Positions 1-13,876 of a stretch of DNA of 64,000 bases are shown here, in pieces. The notes under the pieces are model-generated. The model did no database searches and was not told the DNA's origin. It worked only from the letters and a program-made list of their open reading frames with translations. A program made the position numbers and the translations under genes. Source of the DNA: Albula goreensis (taxonomy: Eukaryota; Chordata; Actinopteri; Albuliformes; Albulidae); the NCBI GenBank assembly GCA_022829145.1, contig CM040743.1, positions 32,878,841 to 32,942,840 on the forward strand. Reading direction: 5' to 3'. How positions within the stretch are numbered: the first letter of the stretch is position 1; the number at the start of each line of letters is the position of its first letter.

Positions 1-3000
1 GTATTTGTTTGTCTGCACACAGACACTCACATATTCATTGTAATATACATTCTGACATAATAGTCAAACAAACACTTATAACCAAATTGACCATTTATAA
101 CCAAATAGGGGGGAGATGTATTGATTGCTGCTTATAACTTCAATAAACTCTGTCCTTTGAACGAGTCTTATTTTATTTTATTTTTTTTTTAAATGTAAAT
201 GTAACCAATTCTAAGCTGTCTGGCATTACTCCAGTTCTACTCAAGGCAGAGCTGTCCTTTTTTTGTTTATTTGCTTGAAATCACTTATCTGGGAGCCATA
301 TTGATATTTTGTTCTGCTACTGCAGGACAGAATGTCCTTTTCCACTCTGATTTGTGACAGTTTTCCTTTGACATACAACTCTCTCTTATGGAGTAGAAAT
401 CATACTCTGGGTCCAGACAGCATTGTTAGCACCTCTCACTGTGCTGTGCCCAGCAGGCTATGTGCAAAGTGTACACCACTTCTGTCGGGCTAACAGCACA
501 CAGACAGTCATTTGTCCAGAAATAGTGCAGCGACCACAGAACTGAAGCCGTACCACTCAACAAGAAACAGGAAGTGTCAGAGCCCTACGAAAGACTCAAT
601 GTTTCCCGATCAATAAAAACACCCATGCATATAAACGCGCAATGCCCGTGTCACAACTAGCACAGATATTTAATGCACAGTTCTTAGATTATTTATTACA
701 TTTGTGATTGTTATTATAGTCGTGACTGCAGTAAGCCAATGTTTTCTAATATAAAACACTTCAAGTAAACACTACCTGTGAATTTACAACACTAGACCTG
801 GAGAGTGATTATACTGTGTTTGTATGGTTTTACTAGTAACTATTATTGGCTGGAACTATTGCTATCCAAAATCCAGAATGCACTATGCAGTGCTCTAATC
901 TGTATACCAGGTCTCCCCCACAATAGCTTATTATTACTATTATCATTATTATTATTATTTTTACCAGGAGACTACCAACGATACATTATTACTGTTATAC
1001 ATTATAAAGAGGGAATGCAAAGGTTTGCAAAAGCACATAATGTGTGCATCTTTATATATGAGACGAACTGAAATTCTGCAGGTTCCTGGATCAACTGAGC
1101 TACGTCCAAGAGCACACGAGAACCTTCCTGGATATTTCTGCAATGCTTTCAGCCTACTGTAAGGCGTGTCAGCCCACGGTCGTCTGCTCGAGTGATGTCC
1201 CCACACCGCACAAGTACCGCACATCTATTTTTTCCCAGTGCTCCTCCCTCCCGTCCTGATGCCAGCGCATCTAGCAAACCGTGAGCTCATCACGTGACCA
1301 CGCGCCCGCCGCTCAGCCCCAAAAAAACCAAGAATGAAAAAAGTACGCCAGTCCCGGCCACCACAGCAAAGAGGCCGACAAATTTCCATCCTGGTCACCA
1401 GCGTGTAAAAATAGCATGGCCCTCACAGGGAAACACAGGGTCACGTCACAAAATTTTCTATGGTCAGACTGTAAGCAAATTTGTTGGGTTCACTGGAAGT
1501 TCTTTCTTTTGCATGATAGATTTTCATATTTTTTCCAGCCTTGCTGTGTAAATACATGTATACAGCACTGTCATTATAAACTTGCATATTCATAAATATA
1601 TAAATATATGTCTATGCAAATGACTATGTTCATATTATATGTATGTGAATGTTCATATATGTGATAGAGGTTTGTTTTCCAACTTGTTTTGAAATTAATC
1701 AAAGTAAGTTGGAAGTTAAAATGAGATCAAAATGAACAGGCACAAGACAGGGGGACCAGAACATTAGTCTACCTCATAAATTACCTAGAGTAAAGGAAAT
1801 TGTAGAAACTGTCACCAAAGTGAAATGCCTGTTTAAGGAGATTAGGTAATGGAAATTACAGTGGCAGTGGTAGGTGTAATGATACCAAATATGTGGTATC
1901 TTGGAACCATAGAGAATCTTTGACTGCAATCATGCCTAACTACAGTGGGTAGGACACTCACCAGAGTGTGATGTTCTGTATAATGGAAGCAGCAGAATAA
2001 GTATCCCTGAGGCTCTTTATTCCACTTTGCAGACAGTGTAATGAAGCAAAAGAATCGCACCAATCGGAATGCGGGCAAGCTCCATGGCTACGCTTAAACA
2101 AAAACGAAAGCTTCGGTTTGCAGTCCGTAACAGAACTGTTAAAAAACAAATACTGTGCAGGAGATAACAGAGGCGTGCACTCGTTGCCACGGACTCTGAC
2201 ACGCTCAAGCTCTAAGAGGGAGCTCCAGAAACCACAGTGATAGGACAAGCTGCAGGACTTGTGATGTCATAATCACTCAGACATGCTTAGGTCCTGTAAC
2301 TCCTAATGAATGTACCTCTTTTCAACTACCTTGTGTCAAGTGTGACATCATAACATGCAACCCTATAAAGTGTGTCACCTGCCATAACTGAGACTGTTAG
2401 AAGGACTTAATAAAGACTAATTGGATGGACTGTGGGACAAGTATTAATATGAGTTTTACTAGCAAAATTTATTTTCATTAATCACAATAAATCAATAAAA
2501 AATAATTTTGAACCTGTAGTATAGTCTGGGAAATAATCCCGGTACCCTCAACAATGAATCAAACCATTAAGCTTTGGTAAATCATTCTAATGAATAATGC
2601 AAAGAAATTGTTGGAGTAAGAGAAACAATTTCACAGACCTTGACCAGCTTTAACCAACTGACCATAATCACATCACTTGCAAAGTTTAATATTTATATCC
2701 ACTTACAGCTCCATCATTTTACAGTTTTTTGCCACCCATGACCCCCATCCCATCTCAACAGAATATTCATCACCGAATATTCATAACTAGGTGAGAAAAA
2801 AAATAGAAAAACTAGCTTCCTCTCTTAGAAAATGAAAGTCAAAGTGTGAGGTAATCAGTCCTAATACACATTTAATTAATAAAGTCTGATAAAACCTTGC
2901 ATTTAAATTATTGACTAGTACATTTTCTTCAGTACTGAATTACAGCTAAATCAGGCCTGTGAAATATCTGTAAGGTGTTCAGTTAAGCCGCCCGCATTCC

Positions 3001-6000
3001 TTTACTTCGTACCATATTTCAGGTCCGATGCGCTGTGTGCATGGCAACAAGTTCAGTCATTTACAAAACAGTCCACATCCACCCACCATCCCCCTGTTGC
3101 AGTTTCTCCAGAAAAAGCAACTGCGTCCCATCTCAACATGGCCGCTCGTTCCAGGCAGAGCTGACTCCCGGCCTCGGCAGCATTCGGATCGACGCTTGTG
3201 CTCGCCTCCGTTGCTATGTTACAGATGGATGCCAGCCAGCCCCCTCCGCGTGTCTACAGTGCCAAGCAAGCAAACAAGATGGAGCTTGTGGTGACAGTGG
3301 ACGGCTCGCCCCACAGCACACATAACAAACTCCATCTTACCGTCTTTATCAACTGTGCTACATGTGGCGCTACCAGCAGAAATGAGCCGTTTGTCTTTTT
3401 TCACAACACACACTCTCATATGTTTCAATATAAAATTACCAAGGGGGTAAATGCAAGGACTCCATTTTGTATTTGTAAATATAGCAGATATTTTTGAATA
3501 ATCACAATATATTCACAACAATACTAGAAAATATGTGGTATATGGTCTGTTGTCAAATCAATAACAAAAATACAGAATATGTTTCTTATTTCTTAGATGT
3601 TTTTACATCTTACTTTCTGGAAGGGAGCTGACTGTGAACCATTCTAAAACAGACGAGTCACAGAGTGACTATCCTTTTGCTTAAATAGGTACTTTGTCTT
3701 TAGCTAATCACAGTGATCCCTTTTAAAAACAAAAGCATAGCTGTTGAATGAATTGCATTTTTACACAGGCCTGTAAATGATTGAATACAGCTTCATACCT
3801 CTGGTGCTGTAAGAGCAATATCGGGTTTTAAGAGACTATTAATCCCACGAGCCTCTTGAAAATAAATGGTATTTTGAGGTAAGGGCAGTTTCTGTATGAA
3901 TTAAAGGGAAATCTGTGTTTTATTTGTGGTGAAATGCACAAATGATAAAATCCTATTTTACGTTTGCAGGAGCTTCTGTATTAATTAATTAAAATCAATC
4001 TAATGTCTTGTAGAAACAAGTCTGATGAAAAACAGTTCTTTGAATCTGAGATCAAAATCTTGTTCAGTATGGGTTGCCAGATTGGATTAAAATGACCTAC
4101 AAACATATTACATTATGTTATATTTTTAATGTTATCCATAATAATGCAATAAACACATATAAAACTATACACTTTTTGTTTTACGTTGATTAACAGTTAT
4201 TTTTCCACAAATTCTTTTTGTAACAGTACAAAAAGCTGACATGTCCTAACATGGACATTTAAGATGACTAACACAGGACATTTAAAACTGATGCATACTC
4301 GCTGAGCTACAAGCAAACTTTCCACAATGACAGAGCAAAAAACAAATGGCTATGGATATTTGCACAAGCCATAGCTATTAGTCTGTTGTTTTGACTGGAG
4401 TGCTAACAATGTGCTACAACAGCATTGTGGCTTGCCTTTAGTGAAAGAGTATGGGTTTTCTCTTGTGCTTGTTCTGGGTGCTGTAATGCACATTTGCACC
4501 TTCAGCTAAATCATGAGGTTTACTTGGCTACTTTTTCCATTACCACTTTCAGTTAGAAAGGAAAACTCTAATAAATCTCTTTAAATTCCACTCAATGATC
4601 TGGTCCCTTCTTTCATGTCCATGGATGGATGCAATTTGTGATTGTAATTATGACAAAAATGAATAATAAATGTTTAAAAGACATACGGATATGACGCCAA
4701 CATTTATAAAAAGATCAAACCCGTCTTGTCGAGAATCAAAAAAGACAACATAATACATAGCTGCTGTTTGAATAAAGTGTCATTTTGTCATCCTCTTTAC
4801 ACAACACTATGTTTTTGAGTTGGCACCTCTCTGTAATACCTCAGTCATAGAACATCATCAGAATGGACCTGACACAATCATGAAGGTTCTAATGACAGTT
4901 TTTTTTTCACTAATCGATGTTTAGTTGAAAGCATAACTTCCGGGATATCCACCATGAAACCAATTCGTCGTTGACCTACATAGAAACACGCTGCAGTGCC
5001 ATGTCAGACTACTTACGTGAAACGGATTCAACTCACTGAGCAGAGCTCAAATGCCAGAGGGAGGTTGGGTATGGCTGTGTTGTGAACAGTACAAGATTCT
5101 TCTTTCTGCAGGGGCAGTACAAATCTTTCATATTTGGAGAGGACAGGACCCTTCGGGTTTAATGTGTACCGATCAAAAATGTGTCATCTCATGGATGAGA
5201 AAGTGGACTGGACCACAAGCCTGCATACCAGGGGAGTCAAGTGTGATTCAGAGCTTATTCCATCTGTGCTGGATACTCCAGCAGTAACAAGTATCTGCTC
5301 CAACACAATTTTTAACAACGTCACCATAATATTAATTGAGCCATCCGTCCACTGTAAGATACAGACTTGTCACACTGGCTGCCACACAACAGGCTGTGAA
5401 GACCAGGCTATAAATGGCATAGACCAGGATTCAATCAGAATCTTGGCTAATAATTAAATGCAAATTTTTGTTTTTAATCTTCACTAGCACAGTTTGACTA
5501 GTTTGGCGATCATGAAAATTATGTTGCCAAACTGTTTTTGTATTGAAAAAAGGATCACCCTCTTATTTTATGGTAATATTAAAGGATGCATATTAATTGA
5601 ATCTCCTCCATAGTGTTTTGTGGGTAGCTCGTCATGTGATTTCTTAACATCTACACTTTTTCACAATATATTTGTTAAGAGGTTGTATTACACAAAGAAG
5701 AGAGTGGGGTGTTTTGTCAATTAGTAGGGAAAGAGCAAGCTGTTTGGAAATCAACTTAATGGTGTTTGTGAAAGAAATAGACCCTTACAACACAACAAAA
5801 AAATCCTTTGAGTGCCACCTTTCAACACTGCATGTCTTATGATGACATCACACGTGTGAGGGTTAATTACCTCAGGTTACTGTGAAACAAAAACACCTGA
5901 GTAAGGTGTAGCAAGGGCTCTTGCGTAAAATGAACTGCATTGTAAAACAGCATTGCAACTGCTAACAAGGCAACATTTAATATGTTATGCGATACATCAG

Positions 6001-6398
6001 TAGACCTTAAAATATAATTACATATTTATTCGCTGTTTTAAAAATGACATTGTTTTTAGGCATAAAATCACAGCCGCAGACACATTTTAAAAGGATCATC
6101 AGTGACTGCTACAACCCTGGTACTACTTCATGCTTCATTTAATTCAGTGTCCTTATCTCTAATGTCTATGACTCTAGATGGCCAAGTTTTCCAGCAATAC
6201 CATACAATCAAAAACAATACCCTGGGGCCAATTGCATAAAAGAACTTCATCAGAACACATAAGCATCATTTGAGGCAGTTATTATTTATTTTCATTTCAT
6301 CATTTTGCACAGGTTGCTATTGTCAGCCATCATTGGACATTATTGCACTGTCAATTTTTTTTTTTTTTTCAGAGGAAAACCTTGCTTGGTGCACTGAG

Positions 6399-6423
6399 AT
6401 CAGCGGTTTGTGAAACTGCTGAT
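6399..6423. repeat. Near-perfect 11-bp inverted repeat
   Basis: ATCAGCGGTTT and AAACTGCTGAT pair with a single G/T mismatch around a GTG loop. The hairpin lies 30 bases after a T15 run (6355-6369) that ends in CAG. No gene is nearby and no function is evident. Confidence 0.6.
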
Positions 6424-6902
6424 ATGAGGCCAGGTGGACACGGTGGGCATGCAACGGCCAATTTCCTTTTACAGAGAGCCCATCAGAATCCTGTGGTATT
6501 CACTTCCTCTTCCCGATCCTACTGGTCAGTTACTGGGGCCAGAGAAAACTCCCTTGCTGACGCATATTAATCAAAGGTGTGCCCAGCATGAGGCTAGATA
6601 TTTTGAGCAAAGCACAGTTTGGTGGCTACTCTCAGTGTTATGCAATGAGCGAGAATGTCTGATTCATTCAATCGTGTTAAAGAGCTACAGGTATCTCTAG
6701 AAGCACCTATAACTATCTACTAATGCGCTATATACTAAATCATCTGCTGCATACATGTTTTACTTACAATATTTTACTTACACAATGCTGATTTGAACTG
6801 TCAGTTGAAATTACAGGTAAGACTTTGTGCACCATCAAATAGCATTCTTTAACCGAACCAATTCAAATATCTGGTTACATGCATGACTGACAATGTTAAA
6901 AA

Positions 6903-6938
6903 CATTTGACAAATAAGGACTTGCTTATTTGTCAAATG
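6903..6938. repeat. Perfect 15-bp inverted repeat with 6-base loop
   Basis: The arm CATTTGACAAATAAG (6903-6917) and its exact reverse complement CTTATTTGTCAAATG (6924-6938) flank GACTTG. The stem would be perfect but AT-rich, and there is no gene around it. It is too short for a typical pre-miRNA (about 36 nt in all), and pairing stops at the ends of the arms. It may be a remnant of a small inverted-repeat element. Confidence 0.8.
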
Positions 6939-6985
6939 AACTGCTACTAATATGAAGCCAAGTCTTTCATTCTGACAGACTGCAC

Positions 6986-7019
6986 CACACACACACACAC
7001 ACACACGCACAAACACACA
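6986..7019. repeat. (CA)n microsatellite
   Basis: CA repeats run from 6986 to 7006, then are interrupted by GCACAAA and resume briefly. Confidence 0.95.
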
Positions 7020-8529
7020 GATACAGTCCCCCACGTATATCTTCATTTGCGCGGACAGAGCTGTCTGGCAATGCCTCCAAAATAAAAGTCTCCAACGAAT
7101 CCTAAAGTGCCATTATCAGTGAATCGCTCCACGTTCATGCTGCATGGCCCTTAAAAGTGATTCTATCTGTGACAGATATCTGTGATCAGAGAGTGTCTCA
7201 TGGCTCATATCTCCTAAGCAAACGTTACCCATCAGGCTCTGCTTCTAATAAATCCCTCTCACCACACCGGAATACATAATGTTCCCAAGGAGGCCGTTGG
7301 CTTTAAAAGCCAAGGCAAATCCTCTCTCTGTGCCCTTTATGGTTCTGACGCCCTGTAATTATCTTTTTTTTTTCAGCTTTTTTCTCCTGAGCTGTAATTA
7401 TGAACAGAAGTGAATTGCCAAGTTTGGGCTCTTCGCTTCTCCATTCATATTCACATTTTTTGGGGGTAGCATAAGAAAAGAAAGACAGAAGATGCATACG
7501 CCTTCATGGCTCAGAACAGTGAGGCCTGTCATGTCAAGTCAAATTTAAGATAGGCAGAAGGCCCATCTTTATATAAAACTTGACAGCCGTGACAAAAACC
7601 TAACAGCACCGAAAATGTAACTTTCCAGGAACAACAATAATGTACACTGTGCATGGGATTTTTTCAACCATTTATATTGTGTTTGCAGCTAAGAGACGAT
7701 AACAGGACAAGGAGACTGGAAAAAAAAACTCTAACTCTAAAAAAACAAATTTGTGACTGTATGTTATATGCACTGTTAGTTGCATCCATTTCTTTGAGCT
7801 GCATCCATTTTGAGAACCATAGAAGCATGGGCACCTATTTGTACTCTAAATAATGAGGACATGGCTAATAAATAAATAAATATTCATATAAATAATTAAT
7901 GTAATATATAATGCACATTATATTTAAAAATAAAGCTCAAAATGCACAAAAAGGTTAAGCTGTAAAGCACAGAATGGTTGCTGGATAGAACACAATGGGA
8001 TATCATGCAATCGGGTGCAACATCCATGCGATCTTCACCAGGGACGAGAGGCTGTTCTTGGAATGCAGCGAGACTGCTAAGATGGCACCCTAATCAATCA
8101 ACCTGGCATTGCCATAGAGAGAAGATTATCTTCCTCCATCCTGGGAGACATAATGGGGTAAGGCTATGTGGAAGCTGCTGCTCAAAACGCAGTGCTGAGC
8201 AAGCTCAGAGTCTGGGCAGCGTACAGCTATGGAAAACATGCTAACACAGATGGGTCAAACCAGGTTTGGCAACGGAACAGCACAAGTGGTGAGCTCTGTT
8301 TTATTTCATGTACACTGTGCACAGGACAAAGCCAAAACAGAGTCTGTCTTTGATGAAAAACCATAACATTCACTCCCAGTGTGCTTTACAGAATCAAAGC
8401 TAATGCATTTCAGCTCTTTGGTGGCTATTGTCTTTTCGGTATGTATACATACATATTTCCTTTTCCACCTTAAGAGTCTCTCTGGACACTAGAAAAATTC
8501 ACGCGTCAGGCAGGGGTCAATTCAGAATG

Positions 8530-9420
8530 AAATGGCAGGCTTTGTTTGGTCTGACAGGCGAGTGACAGGGGCCATATCTCTGGTTTCAATCGATATCTCT
8601 GCAGACCGCCCCTCTGACTGCACCCCCACTCCTCCACCCCAGCCCGTCCCCGTCCCCCAACCAGAGACCCACACACACCCTCCAAACCCTCTACCCCGCC
8701 TCCCCCTCCTTCACATCAGCCCACAGCTCTCAGTCCAGACACAGCCACCTCCATCAGACTGACTCAGACCGACAGATCTGCGCCCAGACTTGGTGTCCCT
8801 TCGCTGTCTGGGTGAACGGGCAGCGCCAGAACGGAGGGCCCAGGCCGTCAGACGCAGGAGCACCGATCGGGTATGGCGTGGGCCGAGCCGCGGCAAGGAG
8901 CCCTGCGGTCAAGGCCATTTTATCGCCTGAGCCAGAGCTGGGTGCGTACCCCAAACTCTTTACCCGATAGAGCTTGCCAACCCCAACTCTGTCAATCGGA
9001 TGGTGCACATCCCCATACCTTATAGGACACCATTAAACCTCTCCTCCATACTCAACACCCAATCCCCACCCCCACCACCAGAGACACACACACGCACACA
9101 CACACACCACCATCACCCTGCCAATCGAGACAGACTCCTGCGACTACATCGCCCATTGCAGGAACATGCAGCGGGTATGTGGGAAAATTCCTGCAGGAGC
9201 CTCCTCTGGACCGGCACTCATCCACTGGATGGAAAGTGACAGAACTAGGACTCGTCAGTGTGTGTGGCGGGGGCCCAGAAATTACAGAGGTGGCTCCATG
9301 CATCACAAAGCTCCCTCTTTTTTGCTGGATAATGACACCAAAGTAAAGATTTGAATCTGAAGCCTTCCCCCCTGCCCACCACCCACCCACTTCTCCTCTT
9401 GGACTCCATGATGAGAAGCT
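8530..9420. other. GC- and CpG-richer non-coding block
   Basis: The block stands out from AT-rich flanks. It has C-rich repeats (CCCCACTCCTCCACCCCAGC-like), a CA microsatellite, and CpG-bearing unique sequence near 8.76-9.0 kb and 9.12-9.3 kb. Short open frames exist on both strands but look composition-driven: proline-rich with no domain. It could be an intronic enhancer or an unrecognised non-coding exon. Confidence 0.3.
9084..9108. repeat. (CA)n microsatellite with one CG interruption
   Basis: ACACACACACGCACACACAC-type run next to a C-rich stretch, inside the 8.5-9.4 kb GC-rich block. Confidence 0.95.
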
Positions 9421-11460
9421 AGAGCTCCGTTTCAAAATAAATAAGTAACCAATATTCAGGATGATACCTGGCATTCTAAATCATCCCGCAGTCCTTTTCA
9501 GCCAGTGCCTCTGGTATCAATATTGTAAATCAAGATTGTTCTAGAATAGATACACCAGGTTTATATTGCTGTGTGATATTGACTACAGTCATTGTGCCAG
9601 TAGCTATTACCTTGATTAATTTACATTTTCCCTGTACATCTGTCCAAAATCATTGATGACATCATTTCATATTTTGGTCATATGTTACATATATGTTGTA
9701 GGGCATTGTTCATCGATTTTATTTGCCCATCAGTTGTGCATGGTTTCCTTCATATATGTTCGGTTTGGACAGGCAAAGGTAGGTTTAATTAATATTCAAG
9801 GGAGGAAAGGAAAGAGTAGCCACTCAGCTTAGCTCGTCCCGCAACATGACAAACATTAGTAGTGAACGTTAATAACATTCTCGTTTGACCCACTGTACTC
9901 TACATCATGGTAACAGAGCTGACATACCCGTGGGGAAAACTCGAGGTTTTTCGTCATTCACACACAGACATTATACAACAGTAGCCAAAGCACGTGTATA
10001 GTGTCCTATATAGGGATGTGGAAGAATCTTAAATTTGGAAACCCAATGATTTGCAATACCAGGTTTAACAATGATCACATCCTTTCTTTTTTTTCCTCTA
10101 TTACTAAGTGAACTCAGGTTCTTGCTTTGTAAAAATGACTCACTGCAAACAGATCAGCATTCGCTTGCTCTTTCGGGGAGAGAAATTAATAATATCAGTG
10201 AATGGCTTTATTTTCTGCTGGCCCTTCTCAGTGAATATTGATGAAACGGAATACATCTCAGGGTTTTTTTGGGTCATCAAAACCAGCCAGAGCACTGATC
10301 CAAGCAACTGATTCATGATTTTGTAGTCAAATTCAAATAACTGATTATCTGGCCTAATTCCTGGTCCTACACCACTACACTATATCCTAACACCAGTTCA
10401 TTAGCTCACTAGATCCCCTACATCACCAGCTAAATCTAAGCCATTGCTTGTTTATGGGTTGTCCGATGGCCTTTGAGAGAGTAGATACTTACTCTGCGCA
10501 TGTGTGCCCGGCAAACAGTCTGACCACAAATACTACAGCAAATGCTGCAGGTACTGGATACGCCTTGCGATTCTCCATGCATGCCACAGACAGAGGGAAA
10601 AGAAGGACTGAGTATCCTATAATGCCACCCATGTGGTTTGTAAGGAGAGTGAGAATAGAAAAAAACACCTTAGAGTCCCAAGTGTTGCTCAGAGGTTGTG
10701 ATGACCGTGCATACTGTCGGTCAGTGGCCCCCAATAGCCACAGTTTACGAACACAGGCCTCTCTCTGCCATGATAACAGACCCACAGTGTCTACACTGCC
10801 TGTCTCTTCCCCGCTCCTCACAGGAATCCAGTCGACATTTAGTGTCAGTTATTCCTGGCTTTCATTTGCAAGCTGGCAATGGCCATTTCGTTTCCTCTCC
10901 TGGCTGTGGTTTCTAGTGAATAATGAGACCCTATTCTATGTTTATATTGTGATTTCCTTCACTGCCACTTCTTGGCGGTGCAACACACAAGAGATGTGAT
11001 TTGCCAGCTTCTAACCTACACACTAGAACACAATAACAGTGCAACTACAGTGTGGCATGATAAAAATGTGGATGCAACATTAGCTTTTTTAAGATAAAGG
11101 GACAGCATGGGTGTTGTAGCGGCATGCTATTATCAATTATTAAACTGTTAAGAATTCCAGAGTCATTCCTAGACAATAACAATTATGTTAGTTTTTCCCT
11201 CTGTTATTGAAAAACCAGTCTCCCTTGGGACCGGAGGATAACATCTTGACATTTTGATACTATGTGCTGTTTTTAGTTGTGTGGTAATAAGAGGCTGAAC
11301 CAGTAGCTAGGCAGTTGCATTCCCAAGCTGCACAACTCATAGTTTTTGGCAGCATATATTCATTTCATTGCTATTTGTGGAAAAGGTCCTAGCTCTACTT
11401 GAGTATGAAGGAAATAAGGATCTTAGAACATTATATTGAGCACTAGGAGCTCGTTGGTAC

Positions 11461-11470
11461 GTGACGTCAC
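11461..11470. promoter_or_regulatory. Full CRE palindrome (GTGACGTCAC)
   Basis: This is a perfect 10-base palindrome containing TGACGTCA, the site bound by CREB/ATF factors. It lies at the left edge of the CpG-preserved domain, about 2.6 kb from the candidate divergent first exon. Full CREs with intact CpG are most often functional near unmethylated promoters. The motif is read directly; its use is inferred. Confidence 0.5.
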
Positions 11471-13876
11471 ACCCCAGAGTAATTCGTGGTAACACCTGTC
11501 TCGCATCCTCAAAGGCGAGCTCAAACGAAATAGCAACCCTTTAAAACGATAAATCTAATAATTACCAGTAAGACCAGACTAAGACCGAATAGTGTTCAAA
11601 TTCTCTTCATGTAGACCCTAAAGCAGACAATATAAAAATCCAGCCGAAGCAAAAACGCAGGCTACCATTGCACGGTTGGTCCAGCTGGACAAAACAAACA
11701 ATGTACATTCATTTGAATAAAATCCAAGACGCATAGGTTCTACACAGAGCGGTAGCCATTTTCGCCACGCGCTAAAGCGAGGCATTTGAAGAAAAAAACA
11801 GGCATTGTTATCCCCACTTTCGTTAAAATGGTATTATCTGAAAATGATACATATAATCCTGTTGGCAGTTATTCAGAAGAGGGAATGAGCTGGCAGAGTT
11901 CAATTGCCCGTTTTATTTTTTTTTTCTATCTTCTAAAACGAATTGTAAAGCAAGACGGGGATAAGCGAAGACATGTAGTCAGTCATCCTCCCTGCCAAAG
12001 CATTTTGATGGAAACGGTAATATGTCAGTAACACGGTCAGCTCGAACAGGTAATACAGAAATGAACAAGTCTCAGAGCATTGGCATCTTTTAATTGCTCA
12101 TTTGTACATCCCTGCTTATATTTTGTGGTTTATCTGTGGTTGCAGGTGGAGACCACGGACTCGACTGACTTACTGGTGAGCAAATCATAAAATACAGTTT
12201 CGGGCATGAAACATAAATATGAACGACCGCTCTAAATCATTAAAATATCAGTATGTTTTCGTGTAAAACAGCACCATCTATTTGACTTCTTCATTCAAAA
12301 GCATCCATGTTCCGTATGTGGAATTTATAAAATGGTAACTAAGCAATGCCACTTAATGCCGAGTGCTGACGTATACGTTCAGTCGTCTGTAAAGTAGGTG
12401 ATATTACAAATTAGGAGTAGAACGCTGTCTATGTGCATTGCAATAAAAAGTGCAGGACCCGTTTTTCTTACAACCGAGTGACCAACATGCTACAAACGGA
12501 GAGCAAAATTAACATAATTAAAACGGTGCGCTGTTTCGCTTTACGCCATAATGAAATATACAAATGCAGGAGACAGGTCTTGTCGTCTCTCTCATTCCGT
12601 CCTGCAGCATCTTTAATTGAAACCAATAAAATATTTACTGCCCGGCTGAAGCTAACGCACGGATGAAAAACCGTTTAAGCAGGAATTTGCAACGCTGATG
12701 CTTAAGGACCGTCGTCTCAGTGCCTTGTAAATTAAGCGACAATCAATTGATAGGTGAGAAAGAAAATCAATCGCCCATCCACACCCTACATGCAATGCGC
12801 ATGTGCTTCGGTGAAACAAAGAACCCGAACAATTACCAAAGGAAAGTCATTCATTCTCCAGACAGAATAGTAGAATAGTTCAGTGGGTAGTGCCAGTATA
12901 CACTAATGTTCCGAATCCGTATACACACTTTGACTTATGCCACTTACAGCAATTGACTCCTGGGACATAGTATAGATCACGTTTATATGTTATTACTGGT
13001 TAAGAATGACGGTTGTTGAACCCCCTCCCCCGTATGTGTCATAAAATCAAGAAAGACCATTTTCTGGCAGGCAAGCCTCCAGAAAATGTATACATTATTA
13101 ATTTAATACCATGACACAATTTCAACGTGTTTGTATGCAGGTCGGCCTATAAAAACCCAAACAGACTACTTGATATTTCTTATAAAAGGCTACATTCTGG
13201 AAGAAATTGTGGTCTGTCAGCGATGCACAGCGCAGCCAGAAGTCACACCCCCAGGCACAAAGGGGTGGGGTATAGAAATCATATTTTTAAAGCATTAAGG
13301 TTTATTATTAACAGGTATCATTTTAGGTATACTTTAATAACACGCTTTTAATAAAATCTACAGAATCATTTTCCTATAAAATTGCCAACTTTCGAGATAA
13401 AATCGCACAGTCTCAATGATTCCTTTTATGAAAAAAAAAATCGCTTTCTTTCATGGGGAACGCTAACCCATGATCAACATTACCATACATACGTATAAAC
13501 ATGTGTTGAATAAAAACTACACTGAATTAACCAAAGACAGCGTGTAGAGAAGAGCATACGCCCCTTTTATTCGAACATGTTGTCAATAAATATTATTGGG
13601 GATCTAGCATTTCAGAATACAATTTTCTCTTTAAATTAAATAAATTATTAAGAGGATATTTCACCAATATCGTCTTTTATATAAATTATGCATTCTTTGT
13701 GCTATGTTCACCATCGAAACCACCCCACATATCCAAATTACGCTTTAGCTCTCCAAATAGATAGATGGGAGTGGGGAAAGCAACAGCCAGAGAACTCAAC
13801 TGTTTAAAAATGTGCTTCCTCTGAACAAAACGGAAAAGAACGGGAAAAATCTAGTGAACATTTAAGTGACTCTTAC

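Larger units (their letters stand above)
1..11449. other. Gene-free left flank, AT-rich
   Basis: No conserved coding exon, tRNA or rRNA gene is recognisable on either strand. The stretch is largely CpG-poor unique DNA with AT-rich tracts (7.86-7.93 kb, for example), a CA microsatellite and two hairpins. If the candidate first exon at 13.9 kb is real, this would be its first intron on the - strand. Near 2.26-2.46 kb there are TATAAAG and AATAAAG motifs and repeated GACATCATAA/ATGTCATAAT words, but no proven LTR. Confidence 0.6.

Noticed and set aside
2245..2460. Possible solo LTR (starts TGTGATGTCA, has TATAAAG and AATAAAG)
   Set aside because: I could not find a matching CA end with flanking target duplications, and no second LTR or internal retroelement sequence is present.
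9052..9474. 140-codon open frame on the - strand
   Set aside because: It reads through the CA microsatellite (alternating V/C residues) and G-rich sequence; composition explains its openness.
13148..13155. TATAAAAA as a TATA box on the + strand
   Set aside because: There is no transcript, initiator or downstream ORF to go with it; such words are common in AT-rich DNA.
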